From: Clarkia xantiana subsp. parviflora
Taxonomy: Eukaryota > Streptophyta > Magnoliopsida > Myrtales > Onagraceae
Reading direction: 5' to 3'
Assembly (NCBI GenBank): GCA_036873135.1
Contig: JAPTYO010000009.1
Coordinates: 39,820,756-39,884,755 of the forward strand
Length of the DNA: 64,000 nucleotides
The stretch's first letter is position 1. Every line of letters starts with the position of its first letter. The notes under the pieces were generated by a model. That model ran no database searches and was not told the origin of the DNA. It saw only the letters and a program-made list of their open reading frames with translations. This document shows positions 11,266 through 23,543 of the stretch, in pieces. Both the position numbers and the translations under genes were made by a program.

Positions 11266-11640
11266 CACCACTTCGAGGTGATCGCGTCACTTAAGACCTT
11301 TCAATACATCACTTAAGATGATTTAGCACACACCACTTAAGGCGATTTGATCGTGCCAACTAAGGCAATTCAGTCTGCATCACCTAAGACGACTTAACCA
11401 CTTGCACCACTTAAGCGACTTAGCCACACTTAGAATAAATCTAAGAACCATGCATCACTTAGGACGACTTTTTCTCGTGCACCACTTAAGGCGACTTAAT
11501 CTCGTGCACCACTTAAGGCGACTTTTTCTCGTGCACCACTTAATGCGACTTTTTCTCGTGCACCACTTAAGACGACTTTTTCTCGTGCACAACTTAAGGC
11601 GACTTTTCATCGGGCACCAGTTAAGGCGACTTTTCATCAA
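11266..11640. repeat. B: CACTTAAG minisatellite between antisense gene and pol
   Basis: Degenerate units give way to about seven near-identical 27-bp copies (CGTGCACCACTTAAGGCGAC core, 11475-11635). The array ends at the pol stop codon. Both convergent transcripts should end in or near it, so it may act as a shared 3' end region; that is inference. Confidence 0.85.
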
Positions 11641-13550
11641 GTATGACATTTCTTCAAGTGTTCACCACTGAAAGAATGCTTCAATACATGGCCATCGAGG
11701 TCTTCCAACTTGTACGCATTTGGAGCTGGCATCCCCACGACCTTATAAGGTCTTTCCCATTTTGGTGACATCTTGTTGATCCGATCCAAAAGGGTAAACT
11801 CATTCCGACGCCAAACTAGTTCTCCGACGAAGAATTGTCGGGACTTAAAATCGCCGGTTGTAATATCTGGTCGTCGCCAAACGCATTCGAGCCTGGACTT
11901 CATCGGCTTCCCGCCTCTTTTCCTCGAGCAAGTCCAAATCCAGACGTCTCATTTCATCATTCGTCAAAGGCTCATAATATCTCATCCGACGGGACGCCAC
12001 AGCCGTTCTCGGAGCAAAGTGAATGCGGAACTCACTAAGCTCGACTGCCCATTTCACTAATCTCCCCGACGCATCAGGTCGGTTCAAAAAATGCTTCAAA
12101 GGCTGATTCGTCAACACAGTAACCTCATGCGCATGAAAATAAGGCCTCAGCTTCTGAGCAGTAATGATCAACGCAAAAAGATACTTCTCAACGGCGGGAT
12201 AATTCATTTCAGATTTGGAAAACGCCTTGCTTACATAATAAACGGGGACTTGATTACCCTCGACAATCTTCACTAACACAGAGCTAATAGCAAACTCAGA
12301 AACAGCCAAATATAGATAGAGCGGCTCGCCTGGGATCGGTTTCGCCAATGGCGGGAGGGTGCGAAGGTGCTGCTTGAGTGCCTGGAATGCCTCCTCACAC
12401 TTGGCAGTCCACTCAAACTTCTTGTTGGACCTCAGTACTTCAAAAAATGGCATGGATCGGTCGCTTGCCTTGGACAGGAAGCAGTTCATTGCAGCTAGTC
12501 GACCATTCAGCACTTGCACCTCCCGATGATTTATCGGAGATTGCATCTCCTCGATTGCTCTCAACTTCTCGGGGTTCACCTCGATTCCTCTTTGGCTTAC
12601 CGTAAAGCCCAAGAACTTCCCCGAGTGCACTCCAAAGGCACACTTGGTCGGGTTCAAGCGAACCTGATGGAGCCTCATCCGCTCAAACGCCACCTTCAAG
12701 TTGCTCACATGATCTCTGGCCTGTCGGGACGTCACCAGCATATCGTTCACGTAAGCCTCCATAGTTTTCCCCAGCATGTCTCCGAACAGCTTGTTCACCA
12801 TCCTTTGATAAGTTGCCCCGGCATTAATCAATCCAAAGGGCATGACATCATAGTGATAGATGTCACTATCAGCATAAAAGGCAGTATGGGGGGCATCCTC
12901 CTTGACCATCTTGATCTGATTATAGCCCGAGTAAGCATCCATGAAGCTCAACAATTCATGTCCCGACGTAGCATCCACCAACTGGTCGATCCTCGGAAGT
13001 GGGTAACAATCCTTCGAGCAAGCCTTATTCAAGTCGCGGAAATCAACACACATCCGCCATTTCCCATAGCTCTTCTTCACCAGAACCGGGTTGGCGACCC
13101 AAGTCTGGAATCGGAGCTCCTTGATGAATCTAGCATCGAGCAACCTGCCCACCTCCTGCTGGATCGCGCTCCTCTTGTCTGCGCCCATCGGACGCCTTTT
13201 CTGTGCGATAGACTTGATTGCGGGATCAATCTTCAACTCATGCACGATCACATCGGGGCTGATTCCTGGCATGTCACTCGGGGACCAGGCAAACAGCTCC
13301 TTGAACTCCTTCAGCAGATCGATCAATTCTCGGGCTGTCTCCTCGGTCAGAGCAGACCCGATTTTCACCTTCCTCTGAGGTCCGTCAATCTCGACCTCCT
13401 TCAAATTTTCAATCGGGGCGGGACGCCCAAACTCCTCTATGGGATCAACATCTGTCTGGAGGATAGTCATAGCCTCCCGTCTTTTCCTTCGGGTGGCATT
13501 AACATAGCACTTCCTAGAAGCCACCTGGTCACCCTTGACCTCTCCGACTC
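11637..13550 (-). pseudogene. pol: B: pol remnant with RT and RNase H; aRNase H and integrase core deleted
   Basis: An open frame from 13524 to 11845 encodes the linker, RT (fingers KKRRPMGADKR, palm FMDAYSGYNQI, GLINAGATYQ) and the RT-linked RNase H. The RT active site reads YVNDMLV; C and D read YVDDMLV, so one catalytic Asp is lost. At about 12000-12005 HFAPRTA is fused directly to VASRRMRYYEPL of the integrase tail, removing about 1.5 kb relative to A. The junction shows a short GCT microhomology. A one-base insertion near 11845 then shifts the frame; the tail resumes at about 11845-11637. The protein cannot be functional. Confidence 0.9.
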
Positions 13551-15445
13551 CATGATCAGTTACCAGAGAACCCGACCATCGGGAAGTTCACCTGCTTCAG
13601 GTCCTTCTTCGTTTTCCCCATGGCCTCCAGCGCATCCATAAACAGAATATCAGAAGAGCTCCCTCGGTCGATCAAAATTCGCTTCATCTCGTACCCATCC
13701 ACGTCTAGGGTCACGACCAAAGCATCATCATGTGGACTTTCCACACCTATCAGGTCCTCCGCTGAAAAGGAAATCACCATCTCTTCCTTCGCAGTCCAGG
13801 ATGGGACCTCTTGCCCAGCAGCGAAAATTCTAGAGGCATAAACCTCTCGAGAGGCTGTGGTGTCACCTCCTGCGGCAAATCCTCCGTGAATCACATTGAT
13901 GGTGCCCCGCTTCTCCTTACGGGCACCAAAAGACTCCGGCTCCGACTTCTTCTTCTTTGGGGACCGATCGCGGGATTGGGAACGAGACCGCGATCGAGAT
14001 CGGGAACGGGATCGACACCGCCTCTCCCCAACAAACTCCTTAAGCTTCCCCTTCTGGATCAGTTTTTCGATCTCCTTCTTCAACTCCCGACAATGGTTAG
14101 TGTCGTGACCACTGGCGCGGTGAAACCGACAGTAACGATCGGTGCGGGATCCCAAAAATTCTCCTTCCTTCTTCGGAGGGTACCTGGAGATACCCTGTCG
14201 ATCCATCACTGCTAGCATGGAAGCCATGGAACTATTGAGAGGAATATGAGGATCCTCCCACTTGTCCTTCCTCGAGGAACGCCTATCCTCCCTTCGATCA
14301 GAGCGGCCTCGACTCCGACTGCCCTCGGATTTATCCTTCGACTTATGGTCGTCCAACGGTTTGAGCGACTGCTTCCCCTTATTTGACTTCGGAGGTTCGA
14401 GCTCTCCGGCAGCTACTTTCGACTCCTGCACGTCGATTTTCTGCTTTACCCTCTTCTGCAATGCCTCCATATTCCACACAGCCTTCTCAGCCACGCTGTG
14501 CATCTGGTCGGAACCATACGGGGCGGTGAGGTTCCGAATGAAGGTGCGGATAGTTTCTCCCTCTGATATCTCATCGTCGATCTCCGCCACGCTGGCAGTA
14601 TATCGCTGGTAATAGTGTGTCAGCGATTCGTCGGGCCTCTGCACCACCTGGGCCAGGGACCTCACACTCTTCAAGAGGCGCCGACGACCCTGGTACTGTT
14701 GGATAAAACGGTCGTGCATATCAGCCTAGCAGGTGATGCACCCTGGGGGCAGGCTGAAGAACCAGGTCAGGGCCCTCTCACCAAGTGTATTTGGGAACAA
14801 CACACACACAATATCGTCATTCGGGGCTCTGCCCAGACATGCCATGAGGTGCTTCTGGACATGACGAACTGGATCTCCCTCGCCATCATACTCCTTAACT
14901 GTGGGGATACCCAGCCCTGGCGGGGCGAGGGTGTCTATTAGTCGGGGAACGAAGGGATGGGTGGATCGATCCCTCAGTTCCGACATCATCGGCTTTTGCT
15001 CCCCCGTGCAGATGTTCACGATCTTCACCACCTGATCGGGGGTGATGGGATCATTAAGGGAAATGGTCCTATGCTGCACTGGTCCTGGCCCATCGACCAC
15101 AAATCGCTCTGACTGAGCGGGCTCCTTACCCTTATCCTGGCTTCTGGGTTGGGCCTCCTGCACATTCTGAACCTCGGTTTGCGGAGGCACCTCCTCCAGC
15201 CTCTTGGCAGCCTCTCTCCGATCTAAGAGAGCCTCCACGGCCTCCAAAAACATCGGCATGGCATCCGCCACAGCCTTCGCCAGGTCCGCGTTTGGAGGAG
15301 CATCCTCCTCCCTATTCTCTGTTCGGGAAACCTCAGCAGGGAGATTTTGGTCCGCAACACGCTCCGGTTGCCCTGGGTTCAAAGTTCCAGTAGGATGACG
15401 GGAACCACCAGATTGTCCTTGCTTTCTCTGCTTGCCAGCCGCCAT
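13551..15445 (-). pseudogene. gag: B: gag and truncated protease
   Basis: Starts MAAGKQRKQ at 15445, downstream of the primer site. It includes the retrotransposon Gag core (TLGERALTWFFSLPPG, DESLTHYYQRY, GETIRTFIRNL), a zinc-knuckle variant C-x2-H-x4-H-x4-C (CRFHRASGHDTNHC), an Arg/Ser-rich basic stretch, and the start of an aspartic protease. A TGG-to-TAG stop at 14728-14726 splits Gag. The protease motif reads IDRGSSS where C has IDGGSSS and E has VDGGSSA. About 195 bp of protease is deleted at 13551-13566 relative to C, joining GFSG to the post-protease linker out of frame. Confidence 0.88.
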
Positions 15446-15482
15446 TGAACGAGTATAAGTCATTCTTGCTTTTCGTCACGCT

Positions 15483-15498
15483 CCCACAGACGGCGCCA
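15483..15498 (-). other. B: primer-binding site
   Basis: On the minus strand TGGCGCCGTCTGTG starts one base after the LTR end. TGGCGCC matches the 3' end expected for the tRNA-Asp type primer used by many Tat and Athila elements; the exact tRNA is inference. C (29236-29249) and E (48253 onward) have the same site. Confidence 0.85.
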
Positions 15499-15499
15499 A

Positions 15500-16209
15500 T
15501 GTTGGATCACGGTTGGAACTCCGGTACGGTCTTGACGGCAATCTGAAATCCTTCGCTCCACGTAATCCTGCAAGAGGGTAATAGACCGGGCGGTGACCAG
15601 AATCCCTCTCCGATGCTTAAATGAGTATCTCAATTCTCTCAATAAAACTGGCAAGCAAAAGTATGAGTATCAAAGAACGTATATCGATCTGAGGTAACTT
15701 CTGCCCTTTTATAGGAGAAGAGCTACCTCAGTTACCTGGTGAACCGCTGGGGCAGTTAGCCCACGATCCCGCCTATCTCGGCCATGATCCCGCCTATCTC
15801 GGCCGTGATCTCGCTTATCTCGGCCACGCTCCGCGTATCTCGGCCATGATCTCGCTTATCTCGGTCACGCTCCGCGTATCTCGGCCTCAACCTCTGATAG
15901 CAAGTCTCGACCAATATAAGGGACTCCAGAGTTATCTCATTGTGTCACCGCTCGGGGCCCCTCGTCATCGTGACAGGGCCAACATCCTCAGGGATTCATC
16001 ATCAGGGACTACTTAAAGGCATCTCATCGGGGCCTACTTAAAGGCATTTCATCGGGGGCGCCCAGCTTGCATATCGGGACCGACCTCGTCGGGACTCTTC
16101 CTCGTCGGGACCCTTCGCATTGGTCTTCTTGACCTCGTTTAAGGCCCAGTGGGCCCATTCACCGTTTACTCGTCGTTAAAGGGCCTAACGGCTATAGCCA
16201 AACCCATCA
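15500..16209 (-). repeat. B: 5' LTR (710 bp)
   Basis: TGTTGG to CCATCA in plus orientation, with the primer site at its left edge and TSD copy ataac at 16210-16214. The TATA on minus is near 15706-15714, with the U3 minisatellite at about 15760-15885. Confidence 0.93.
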
Positions 16210-18529
16210 ATAACCACAACCCCTCAACCCTAAACATGCCAAACAACGCAATCTCATGTGACAGAGAAGAACTTCTACAGAGAGAATAGAGGGTTAAAGT
16301 CTAGACGACATATAGTGAAAGCTTCGGGTTCAAGAAATTGCTGGTCACCATCAGAAATAAGTAGATCTAAAACAAACAGTAAGATAAAGAAAGTATGAGA
16401 TGCATATCTTGCAGATCCAAATCAAAACTACCAAATTCAAAATGTTTACCTCTGTTGTTATCGTTTTTCTTCGATCTGAACAGATCTGCAAAGAGCGGCT
16501 GGAGTTGGCGACGGGATAGCTAAACCGATATCCAATAATTCCGTCAAAGGAGCGTCTACTGTTTTTAGAACTAATGTTGATTGATCAAAGGATTACATTA
16601 GGGTGGGGCTAGAGAATTGATTATTTTGGAGAACTAATGTTGACTCATCGAAGGATTACTTGCCAACCAACAAGAGATGGGCCAGGTTAGCTATTCGAAT
16701 TTTACCGCATTGATGAGATTGTGTTAACCTGCAATGCAAGATTATAGTTTTTCTTTTGGATTTCATGCAAGCATTGTTCGATTTGATGAGGGAAATTCTT
16801 CTTGGTGTGGTAGGTTGAATTATGAAACGCAAAAAACCCTCAAATACTTTCAATATTCAGTGTTAAATGGTTATGCAGTTATTGATTTTTTTTAATAAAG
16901 CTTCTAAATTACAGGTATTTTGGACTTTGGATCGTGAATGGTACTCTGGTTCTGTTGAGGGGGCACAACCACAATGGCTAATATAGTTTCGTTATGAGGA
17001 TATATAGGATCTGACAATTGCAAATGAAGATCAAGTTTTTTTGTATCTCTGGAGGAAATGCAAAATTTGAATCCCATGGTAAAACTAAAATTGCTGATGG
17101 TGAAGTCCAATATTTGGTGAAATGGTTGCTTGGCAGCTGGTTTGGATGAGTTCCAGGACTACTTTCAAAGGGATATTGCATGGCTAAGATTACTACATAT
17201 GTAAAAGTAGCAAAATAGAATTCTAATTTTACAGTAACTACTCTTTTGTTTTATTATTTATGCGTAAATAGTAAGTTATCCCGTGCGATGTGTGGGGAAT
17301 GAATCCTAGTTCAAATTAAATCAAACAATTCGAAAAATAATTTGTTTGGTCTTTTTTTGCAAGTATAATTTTCTCTGTTTTTTTTTGGCCAAATAATATT
17401 TTCCTTTGTTGGTAATTGATTTTAATTGTAAATTAAGTAAAAAAGTAATTAAAATAATAATAAATAAACAAATAGTTAAATCAGAACATAAGCTGTGGAG
17501 AGAACAAAAGTTGAAAGAGAAAAGTAAATGTATAGGATACAGTGAAATACCTACTATATTATAATAATTCGGCATCGGAAACTCTCTGACTGACACGTGG
17601 ACAATTTGCCCAGTCAACATTTTCTAATTTAATCGGGATTCTCTAAATTTAGATAAATAATATTGCTTGATTGAAAATTAACAATTATTTTTATTTCCTA
17701 TCTTGGTCTTAAAACAATTTAAAGAAATAAATTAATTAAGAATTTCCTTTTAAATTCATTGTGTATACATTTTGGCTTCGGAAAGAGTATAAGCCGCCAC
17801 ATAAGCAGTATATATATAGAATAATAAATATTTCAAAAATATATTAATACATATAGGTAAAAAAACACATGAATTCTACCGTATGTTTCTATATAAAAAT
17901 AATATAGTCATCTCTTCCCACGTTAACTCTACAATATATATTATATATATTTATAATATATAGTATCTATCTATCTATCTATAATCTTGATAGGTTACAT
18001 AGAATTATGACAAATAGGTTTTTAAACACAATTTCTCAATCCTAATGTCAAATCTATAACTTCTAATTGGTCCATGTCAAATCCAAAATTCTCATTCCTA
18101 TGAGGCATGCCATGTGGCTTATCTCAAAATGTTCTAACACTCCTCATTCAATCTCAAAGTAAGTTACAAATGTTACAAAAATTTTGTAACACCACACCTC
18201 TTTTATTCAATATTATAATGAGTTTAAGAAAACCACAAAAACTCTTTTTATATTGTAATGCCAGATTACATCAATAAAAATAGTGTAATCTCATATGACA
18301 ACCGAAATTTTGATGAGTTATCTCAAAAAAATATAATTATGTTTGATTAGATCAGATAATAACACATGGCTAAAACCGGAAATTCTGATGTTTAAAATCA
18401 ATTTTAGATATGCTTATAATTATGTCACATTACACAATCATTGATTCTAATTTTTAAAATTCATCAAAATAATCAATTTTTTTAAATAATAGTCTATAAT
18501 TTTAATATATAAAAATGTCTAACTTGTAT
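16210..18529. other. AT-rich intergenic DNA between B and C
   Basis: No gene found; short frames have no recognisable product. Seen here: a direct repeat of about 30 bp (GAACTAATGTTGA...GGATTAC at 16568 and 16632) and a TATC microsatellite near 17966. A CTACTATATTATAATA stretch at 17550 resembles the start of some plant Helitrons but lacks a paired end. Bases 18525-18529 (tgtat) are the left TSD of C. Confidence 0.55.
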
Positions 18530-19286
18530 TGTTGGATCACGGGCGAAGCTCCGTTACGTCCTTGACGGAAAGCTTGGACTCCTGGGCTCCGCGTAATCCT
18601 GCAAAAGGGGATAACCTGGGTGGTGACCCAGAATCCCTCTCCGATGCTTAAATGAGTATATGATCAATGGGGTGGCAGCAGTAATCTAAGTGCGTATTAG
18701 ATGATGTGTTTTCTGAGGTAACTTCCTCCTTTATATAGGAAGGGAAGTTACTCAGTTACCTGAGACTGCGCCTGGCAGTTTTACCCACGATTCCGCATAT
18801 CTCGCTACGATTCTGTATATCTCGTTCGGGATTCCGTATATCTCGTCCCACGCTCCGCGTATCCTGCCCACTCTCCGAGTATCTCGGGCACGCCCTGCGT
18901 ATCTCGGGGGAGTTTATCTATATCTTAACCGTCTTCCCACTACTCTATCTAGTAGGCGGGTTTCTCGGTCTTATCCTCTGATCACAAGTCCTAACTCCTG
19001 TCGGGAACTCCAGAGTTATCTCATTCTAGGTCACCACCCAGGACCCTTTGTCTCACGAGATAGGTCCAGCCTCCGCGGGGCTTTATAATCGGGGCCTTCA
19101 CTAAGGCATATCGGGGCCTACTCAGAGGCTTCCTGTCGGGAGCATTCAGCTCATACATCGGAACCGCTAAAGTCGGGACCCTTCATACTAGGTCTCTGAG
19201 CCTTCCAGGCTTTTCACGAGGCCCACTGGACCTACTCGCCGTCCATTGGCTGGTAACGGGGCTAACGATCTCATCGGAACCCATCA
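18530..19286 (-). repeat. C: 3' LTR (757 bp)
   Basis: TGTTGGATCACGG to CCCATCA. TATATAA on minus is at 18731-18737. The leader hairpin is a perfect 6-bp stem with a 4-base loop at 18616-18631. U3 has ATATCTCG-type subrepeats. Confidence 0.94.
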
Positions 19287-19298
19287 TTTGCCCCCAAG

Positions 19299-19862
19299 AC
19301 ATGGGGGACTTTTAGTTCCTCGTGTCTTCTAGTTCCAGATCTTCTGACCTTGCTGTCGGAGGTTTTTAAGTTCATGCGCCCCGATATTGCCATCGGAGGC
19401 TTTTGCCTTGCGCGTAATTGTCGTGTGACAGAGTTTCTCACTCATGATTACCCCGGGCCCACTGGACTCTATGGGCAGTTGCCAAATCCGAGGAGACTCC
19501 TCGGTTACTGCAGCATTAAATGCTGGGGATTATGAAACAATGCTTAAATCGGCGTGACTGTTGCTTTCTGAAAAAGCACTTATTACGTCACCACGTCTCT
19601 TCCGTACCGTCCTCTCCATCTCAACGATCACGATCGAATCGTTTCATCTTCAACGGTCAAGATTAAATCCTTCCAGTTGTCTTCTTGCTTATAAAAGCTG
19701 AAACCCTGGCATTATTCACTTCTTCTTCACCCTCTCAGTTTCTGGAAGTTCTGCCATTCTCGAATTCGAAGTTCTCTTCTCCCAGGTTCTTCTGCTCTTT
19801 AAGTGATCCAAGGCCTTCAATCTCCCCGATCCTTCTTCATCTTCACCAAGCATCTATCGACA
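19299..19862 (+). promoter_or_regulatory. C: promoter and 5' UTR of the antisense gene
   Basis: A TATA (TTATAAAAG near 19689-19697) lies about 170 bases upstream of the ATG at 19863, followed by a CT-rich leader. No other gene is seen. Paired motifs (TCAACGATCA..., TCAACGGTCA...) upstream of the TATA recur in B and D. Confidence 0.6.
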
Positions 19863-22580
19863 ATGACTGTTAATGTTTCCCTTTTCTGTTTTCGCGATTT
19901 GTTGATATTATCCTCTCCTTTCTTGAATTTTTCTGTCTGTAACCGTTTTTAGACGAGGCTAGTTCTGAGGCTAGGACCCCTTTCACCTTTGAACTTGCTG
20001 TTAACGAGATTTCTGAGACCTCATATGAGGTTGCTCTCCGAGAGGGCTGCATTACCTCGGATTGGGAGCCTCGTTTCCCCTATGAGTCTCAGCCTGCTGT
20101 CAAGAGGAAGCATATCGTCACGCGTCCTCGAGAGGGAGAAGTGTTCGTCTCCGCCGGACAGATAAGTGCGGGGATTCGATTCCCCTTCTGCGGGAATTTG
20201 GTGGAGATGTGCAACTTTTACAAGACGCACCCCTGTACCTTCTCTCCACACGCCATCCGCGTGTGGAATGCTTTTCAACTTCTGTGCCTCCGCCAGCAGT
20301 GGACGTACAGTCTGCTGCTTTTCCGCACTTTCTAAGGAATGAAGTGCAATAAGGCTGGTGTTTGCTCCTTCTCTCCCCGACTCCCCAAGTAGACAAAGGA
20401 GCAACTTTCACGTTTTGGCTGGCATAGCGAAACCTGGAAGTTCCACAAGGATCGGGTGCTGATTCGCGACTCGGGGTCCGACAACAGCGGATGGAAGAAG
20501 TATTACTTCTTCGTCCAAAACAGCTCTGTCCCATGGCCCCGATGGGAAGTTGTGGCGGACCCTGTCCCCAAGCTCGAGGTCTACACTGAGGATGACCTCA
20601 ACACTCTCCAAATGGTCCAGCTCTACCGTTGGGGGGACTCGTTCATACCCCTCGACGCCAACAAGCTCATGGAGAAGGACTTGATTAATATCGGAGTCCG
20701 ACTCCTCGATTCTGTTTCCAAAGATTCAGTCATCTGGGTAATTCTTCTAATCACTTTGTCTTTTTATTTTTGCAGCCAAGAAGGCTTCTCTGCTGACTCA
20801 TCTCATGTTGAAGCAGGGCGAGACTGATGCCGTCCCAGGTGGCTCCAAGAGGAAGCGAAAATCGCTGAAGAAAGGAGCTTCCTCTTCCGCCACTCCTTCT
20901 GCTGCCCCTCCGACCGAGGAGAAGATCGTGGCCAAGCGGGCCAGGAGGGAGGAGATTGACCAAGCATTCGGGGTCACTACCGCCGAGGAAGGTAAGCGTG
21001 TCCGTCGTGCTATTAAAAGATATAAAAAGCTGGTTCCCGAGGAGTTTATCCCCGCTGATCGGGAATCGCGGGTTCGAGAAATCAAATACATCCTTCGAGG
21101 AGAAACCCCCCGCGTTCTCAAGGCGGGGTACTACAACTTCTTCGGAAAGAACCAATACCTCGAGCGTCGAATCGTCTGGTGTCCTCGTGGCACTCTTCCT
21201 GACTTTATTCATCCCGCCACCACAGGTCCATCGGAGGCTGTCACTCCGAGGCGAGCTGCTACTCCAGCCCGGGCTACGACTCCACAAGCGCCGGTGACGG
21301 AGGAAACCCCGACGGAAGCTCAGTTCCGTCAGGTGACTGATTTGAAGGCTTCTCCTTCCTCCGAGGAGCCCAACGAAGGTGGCCTGCTCCGCTGCAAGCC
21401 AGGCCGGAGCACCCTGAGGCCCGTCGTAGAGGACGTGTCCCGGAGTCCTCCTCTCGAGTTCCGCACTCCTACTCCTGAGCCTCCGGCCGAGGTGGCTCCT
21501 CCAGCTGATGATTCCAGGGTCATCCCTCCTCTCCCGGTGGATGAAAATCTTTACAAGATTTTCACCCCCGACCAGGAGACGATTCCCTGGAACCCGATCG
21601 AATCTCTCCAAGGGGTCCCACTTCAACGGGGGGACCTTCAGCCTGATTTGGCCCTGCATCTCCCGCCTTGAAGCGGCCAATATCCTTGGCGCGGGAGGAC
21701 ATCGAGGAGGAGCTCCGTGCTATGGCCATCCGTCGGATGGAGGTAAAACTTTACCTTTGCTTTATTTTCTTCATTGTTTTTTGCCTTCGACCATCGGATC
21801 CTAATTCTTTTTTTTTCCCTTTTGTCTTAGAAAACCGCGGACCAGCAGCGCTGCTTTGGCCTCATCCTGGCTCTGAAGGGTGCTTTGGAGGAGGTACAAG
21901 CCAAGTCGGACCCCGACGCGTTGGCCAAGCTCCAGGTGGACCTCGACGAGGCTGTGGCGGCCAAGAATAAGATGGCCAAGGAGAAAACTCTCCTTGATGA
22001 GATGGCTTCGGGCCTGCTCAAGCAGGTTCAGGATCACGAGGCTGTCATGCGTCGGGAGCGGAAGATGGTCCAGGTGGATCAGCAGCGGAACGAGTCGGAG
22101 AAGAGGCAGCTCATCCACGAGAAGGGTGTTCTCGCGGAAGCTCTCGCGGAGGCCAAGGCGGGGCTCGAGGACAAGCTGGCTGAGGCCAAGGCCCAGGGCC
22201 ACGAGGAAGGTCGCCTACAGGGTCGCGAGGAGGGTCGCCTGCAGGATCGCGAGGAGGGTCGTCTGCAGGGCCGCGAGGAGTATCGGAATTCTGAAGAATT
22301 CAAGGTGGATGCTGTAGGGTTCTGCAATTCCGAGGTGGAGAACGTCCTGTTCAATGCCGTCGAAGAACTCTACACAGCCTACGAGGATTCCATCGACTTC
22401 AAGAAGTCCGAGACCCTCGCCCCTTTCGCGGAGAAGTACTTCAACCTCCTCGCGGAGAGTGAAGAGACTGCTGCCGTGGACCCGACTTCGCGGGCTGCGG
22501 AGCCTTCTGCCCAGGCCCCTCCGAACCTTGCTTCCTCCAACGCTGCTGAGGACCCGACTTCCAAAAAGGACCAAACTTAA
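19863..22580 (+). pseudogene. C: antisense spliced gene with stops, frameshift and damaged first donor
   Basis: Inferred exons: about 19863-19869, 19953-20737, about 20781-21742 and 21831-22580. The first exon reads ATGACTG followed by TTAATG; the GT donor of A, B and D (CTG then GTAAG) seems to have lost a G. Exon 2 has TAA at 20333-20335 (Tyr in A, B and D) and TAG at 20390-20392 (Trp elsewhere). Exon 3 shifts frame near 21662. Exon 4 is intact: a coiled coil with an 8-residue internal repeat (EEGRLQGR type, 22206-22280), the conserved segment and a TAA. The domain plan matches A, B and D despite clear divergence. Not functional as it stands. Confidence 0.82.
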
Positions 22581-22689
22581 TGCTTTATCTTTTAGTCCTT
22601 GTAATTTTTCTCCTTGTCTTCCTTATCCTTTGTATCGGACCCCTTAGGCCTTCGAGCCTTTATATAAGCAGTTTCTTTTATCTGTTTTG

Positions 22690-23420
22690 GTCTCGATAAT
22701 CGTTTGCACTTATTTAAAGTGACTTTAGATTCGTTACTGAAAACGTTCCGATGCACCATTTAAGATGACTTCATACATCCTTCCGATGCTTTACTCGGGA
22801 CTTCACCACTTAAGGTTTCTCGTCCATTCGGGACTTCACCACTTAAGGTTTCTCGTCCATTCGGGACTTCACCACTTAAGGTTTCTCGTCCATTCGGGAC
22901 TTCACCACTTAAGATTTCTCATCCCTGCCTTTCAAGGCAACTTCGCACATCACTTAAGATGATTTACTTCGCACCCCTTAGGGCTTTTACCGCGCCAAAT
23001 CAGACGACTTTAATCGTACCCCTTAAGGGCTTTTATCGCGTCCTTCTAGACGACTTAATCGTACCCTTTAAGGCTTTTGGCCGCATCATATAGACGACTT
23101 ACGCGGACCCGTTAGGGATTTTTCGTACCCGTTAAGGCTTTTGGCCGCATCATATAGACGACTTACGCGGACCCGTTAGGGCTTTTTCGTACCCGTTAAG
23201 GCTTTTGGCCGCATCATATAGACGACTTATGCGGACCCGTTAGGGCTTTTTCGTACCTAGGCTTTTGGTTGCATCATAAAGACGACTTACGCATACCCCG
23301 TAGGGCTTTTGTCCGTACCTCGAAAGGCTTTTTGTCGCGCCATAAAGGCGACTTACTCGTACCTCGTAAGGCTTTTATCGTACCTCGGAAGGCTTTTGTC
23401 GCGTCCTACAGGACGTCTTA
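22690..23420. repeat. C: compound minisatellite between antisense gene and pol
   Basis: Four near-identical 33-bp units (TTCACCACTTAAGG core, about 22785-22925) are followed by degenerate copies and three 64-bp units (GACGACTTA...CGTTAGGG, about 23093-23285). The CACTTAAG core and location match A, B and D, but the units have been rebuilt. Confidence 0.83.
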
Positions 23421-23543
23421 CTAACAGTTAGAATAAATCTAAAAGCAATTTGATCGGAAGCAACTTCTTTTATTCATAAATAATTCAAAGCTTCGCTTAC
23501 ATCGGAGTGATAGATAACTTGCGCCATTCGCGGCGACTTAATA

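Larger units (their letters stand above)
7094..16209 (-). mobile_element. Element B: full-length but internally deleted Tat retrotransposon, TSD ataac
   Basis: Two LTRs (7094-7819 and 15500-16209), a tRNA-primer site beside the right LTR, a polypurine tract beside the left one, and a 5-bp duplication ataac at 7089-7093 and 16210-16214 define one intact insertion of 9116 bp transcribed leftward. It keeps gag, part of protease, RT and RNase H, and the antisense gene. It lacks most of archaeal-type RNase H and the integrase core. It is therefore non-autonomous at present. Confidence 0.95.

Noticed and set aside
16562..16662. A 30-bp direct repeat as a TSD or transposon footprint
   Set aside because: The copies are 64 bases apart with no terminal structure between them; recorded only as a local duplication.
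17546..17580. Helitron 5' end (CTACTATATTATAATA)
   Set aside because: Suggestive wording only; no clean A|TC start and no paired 3' end before C.
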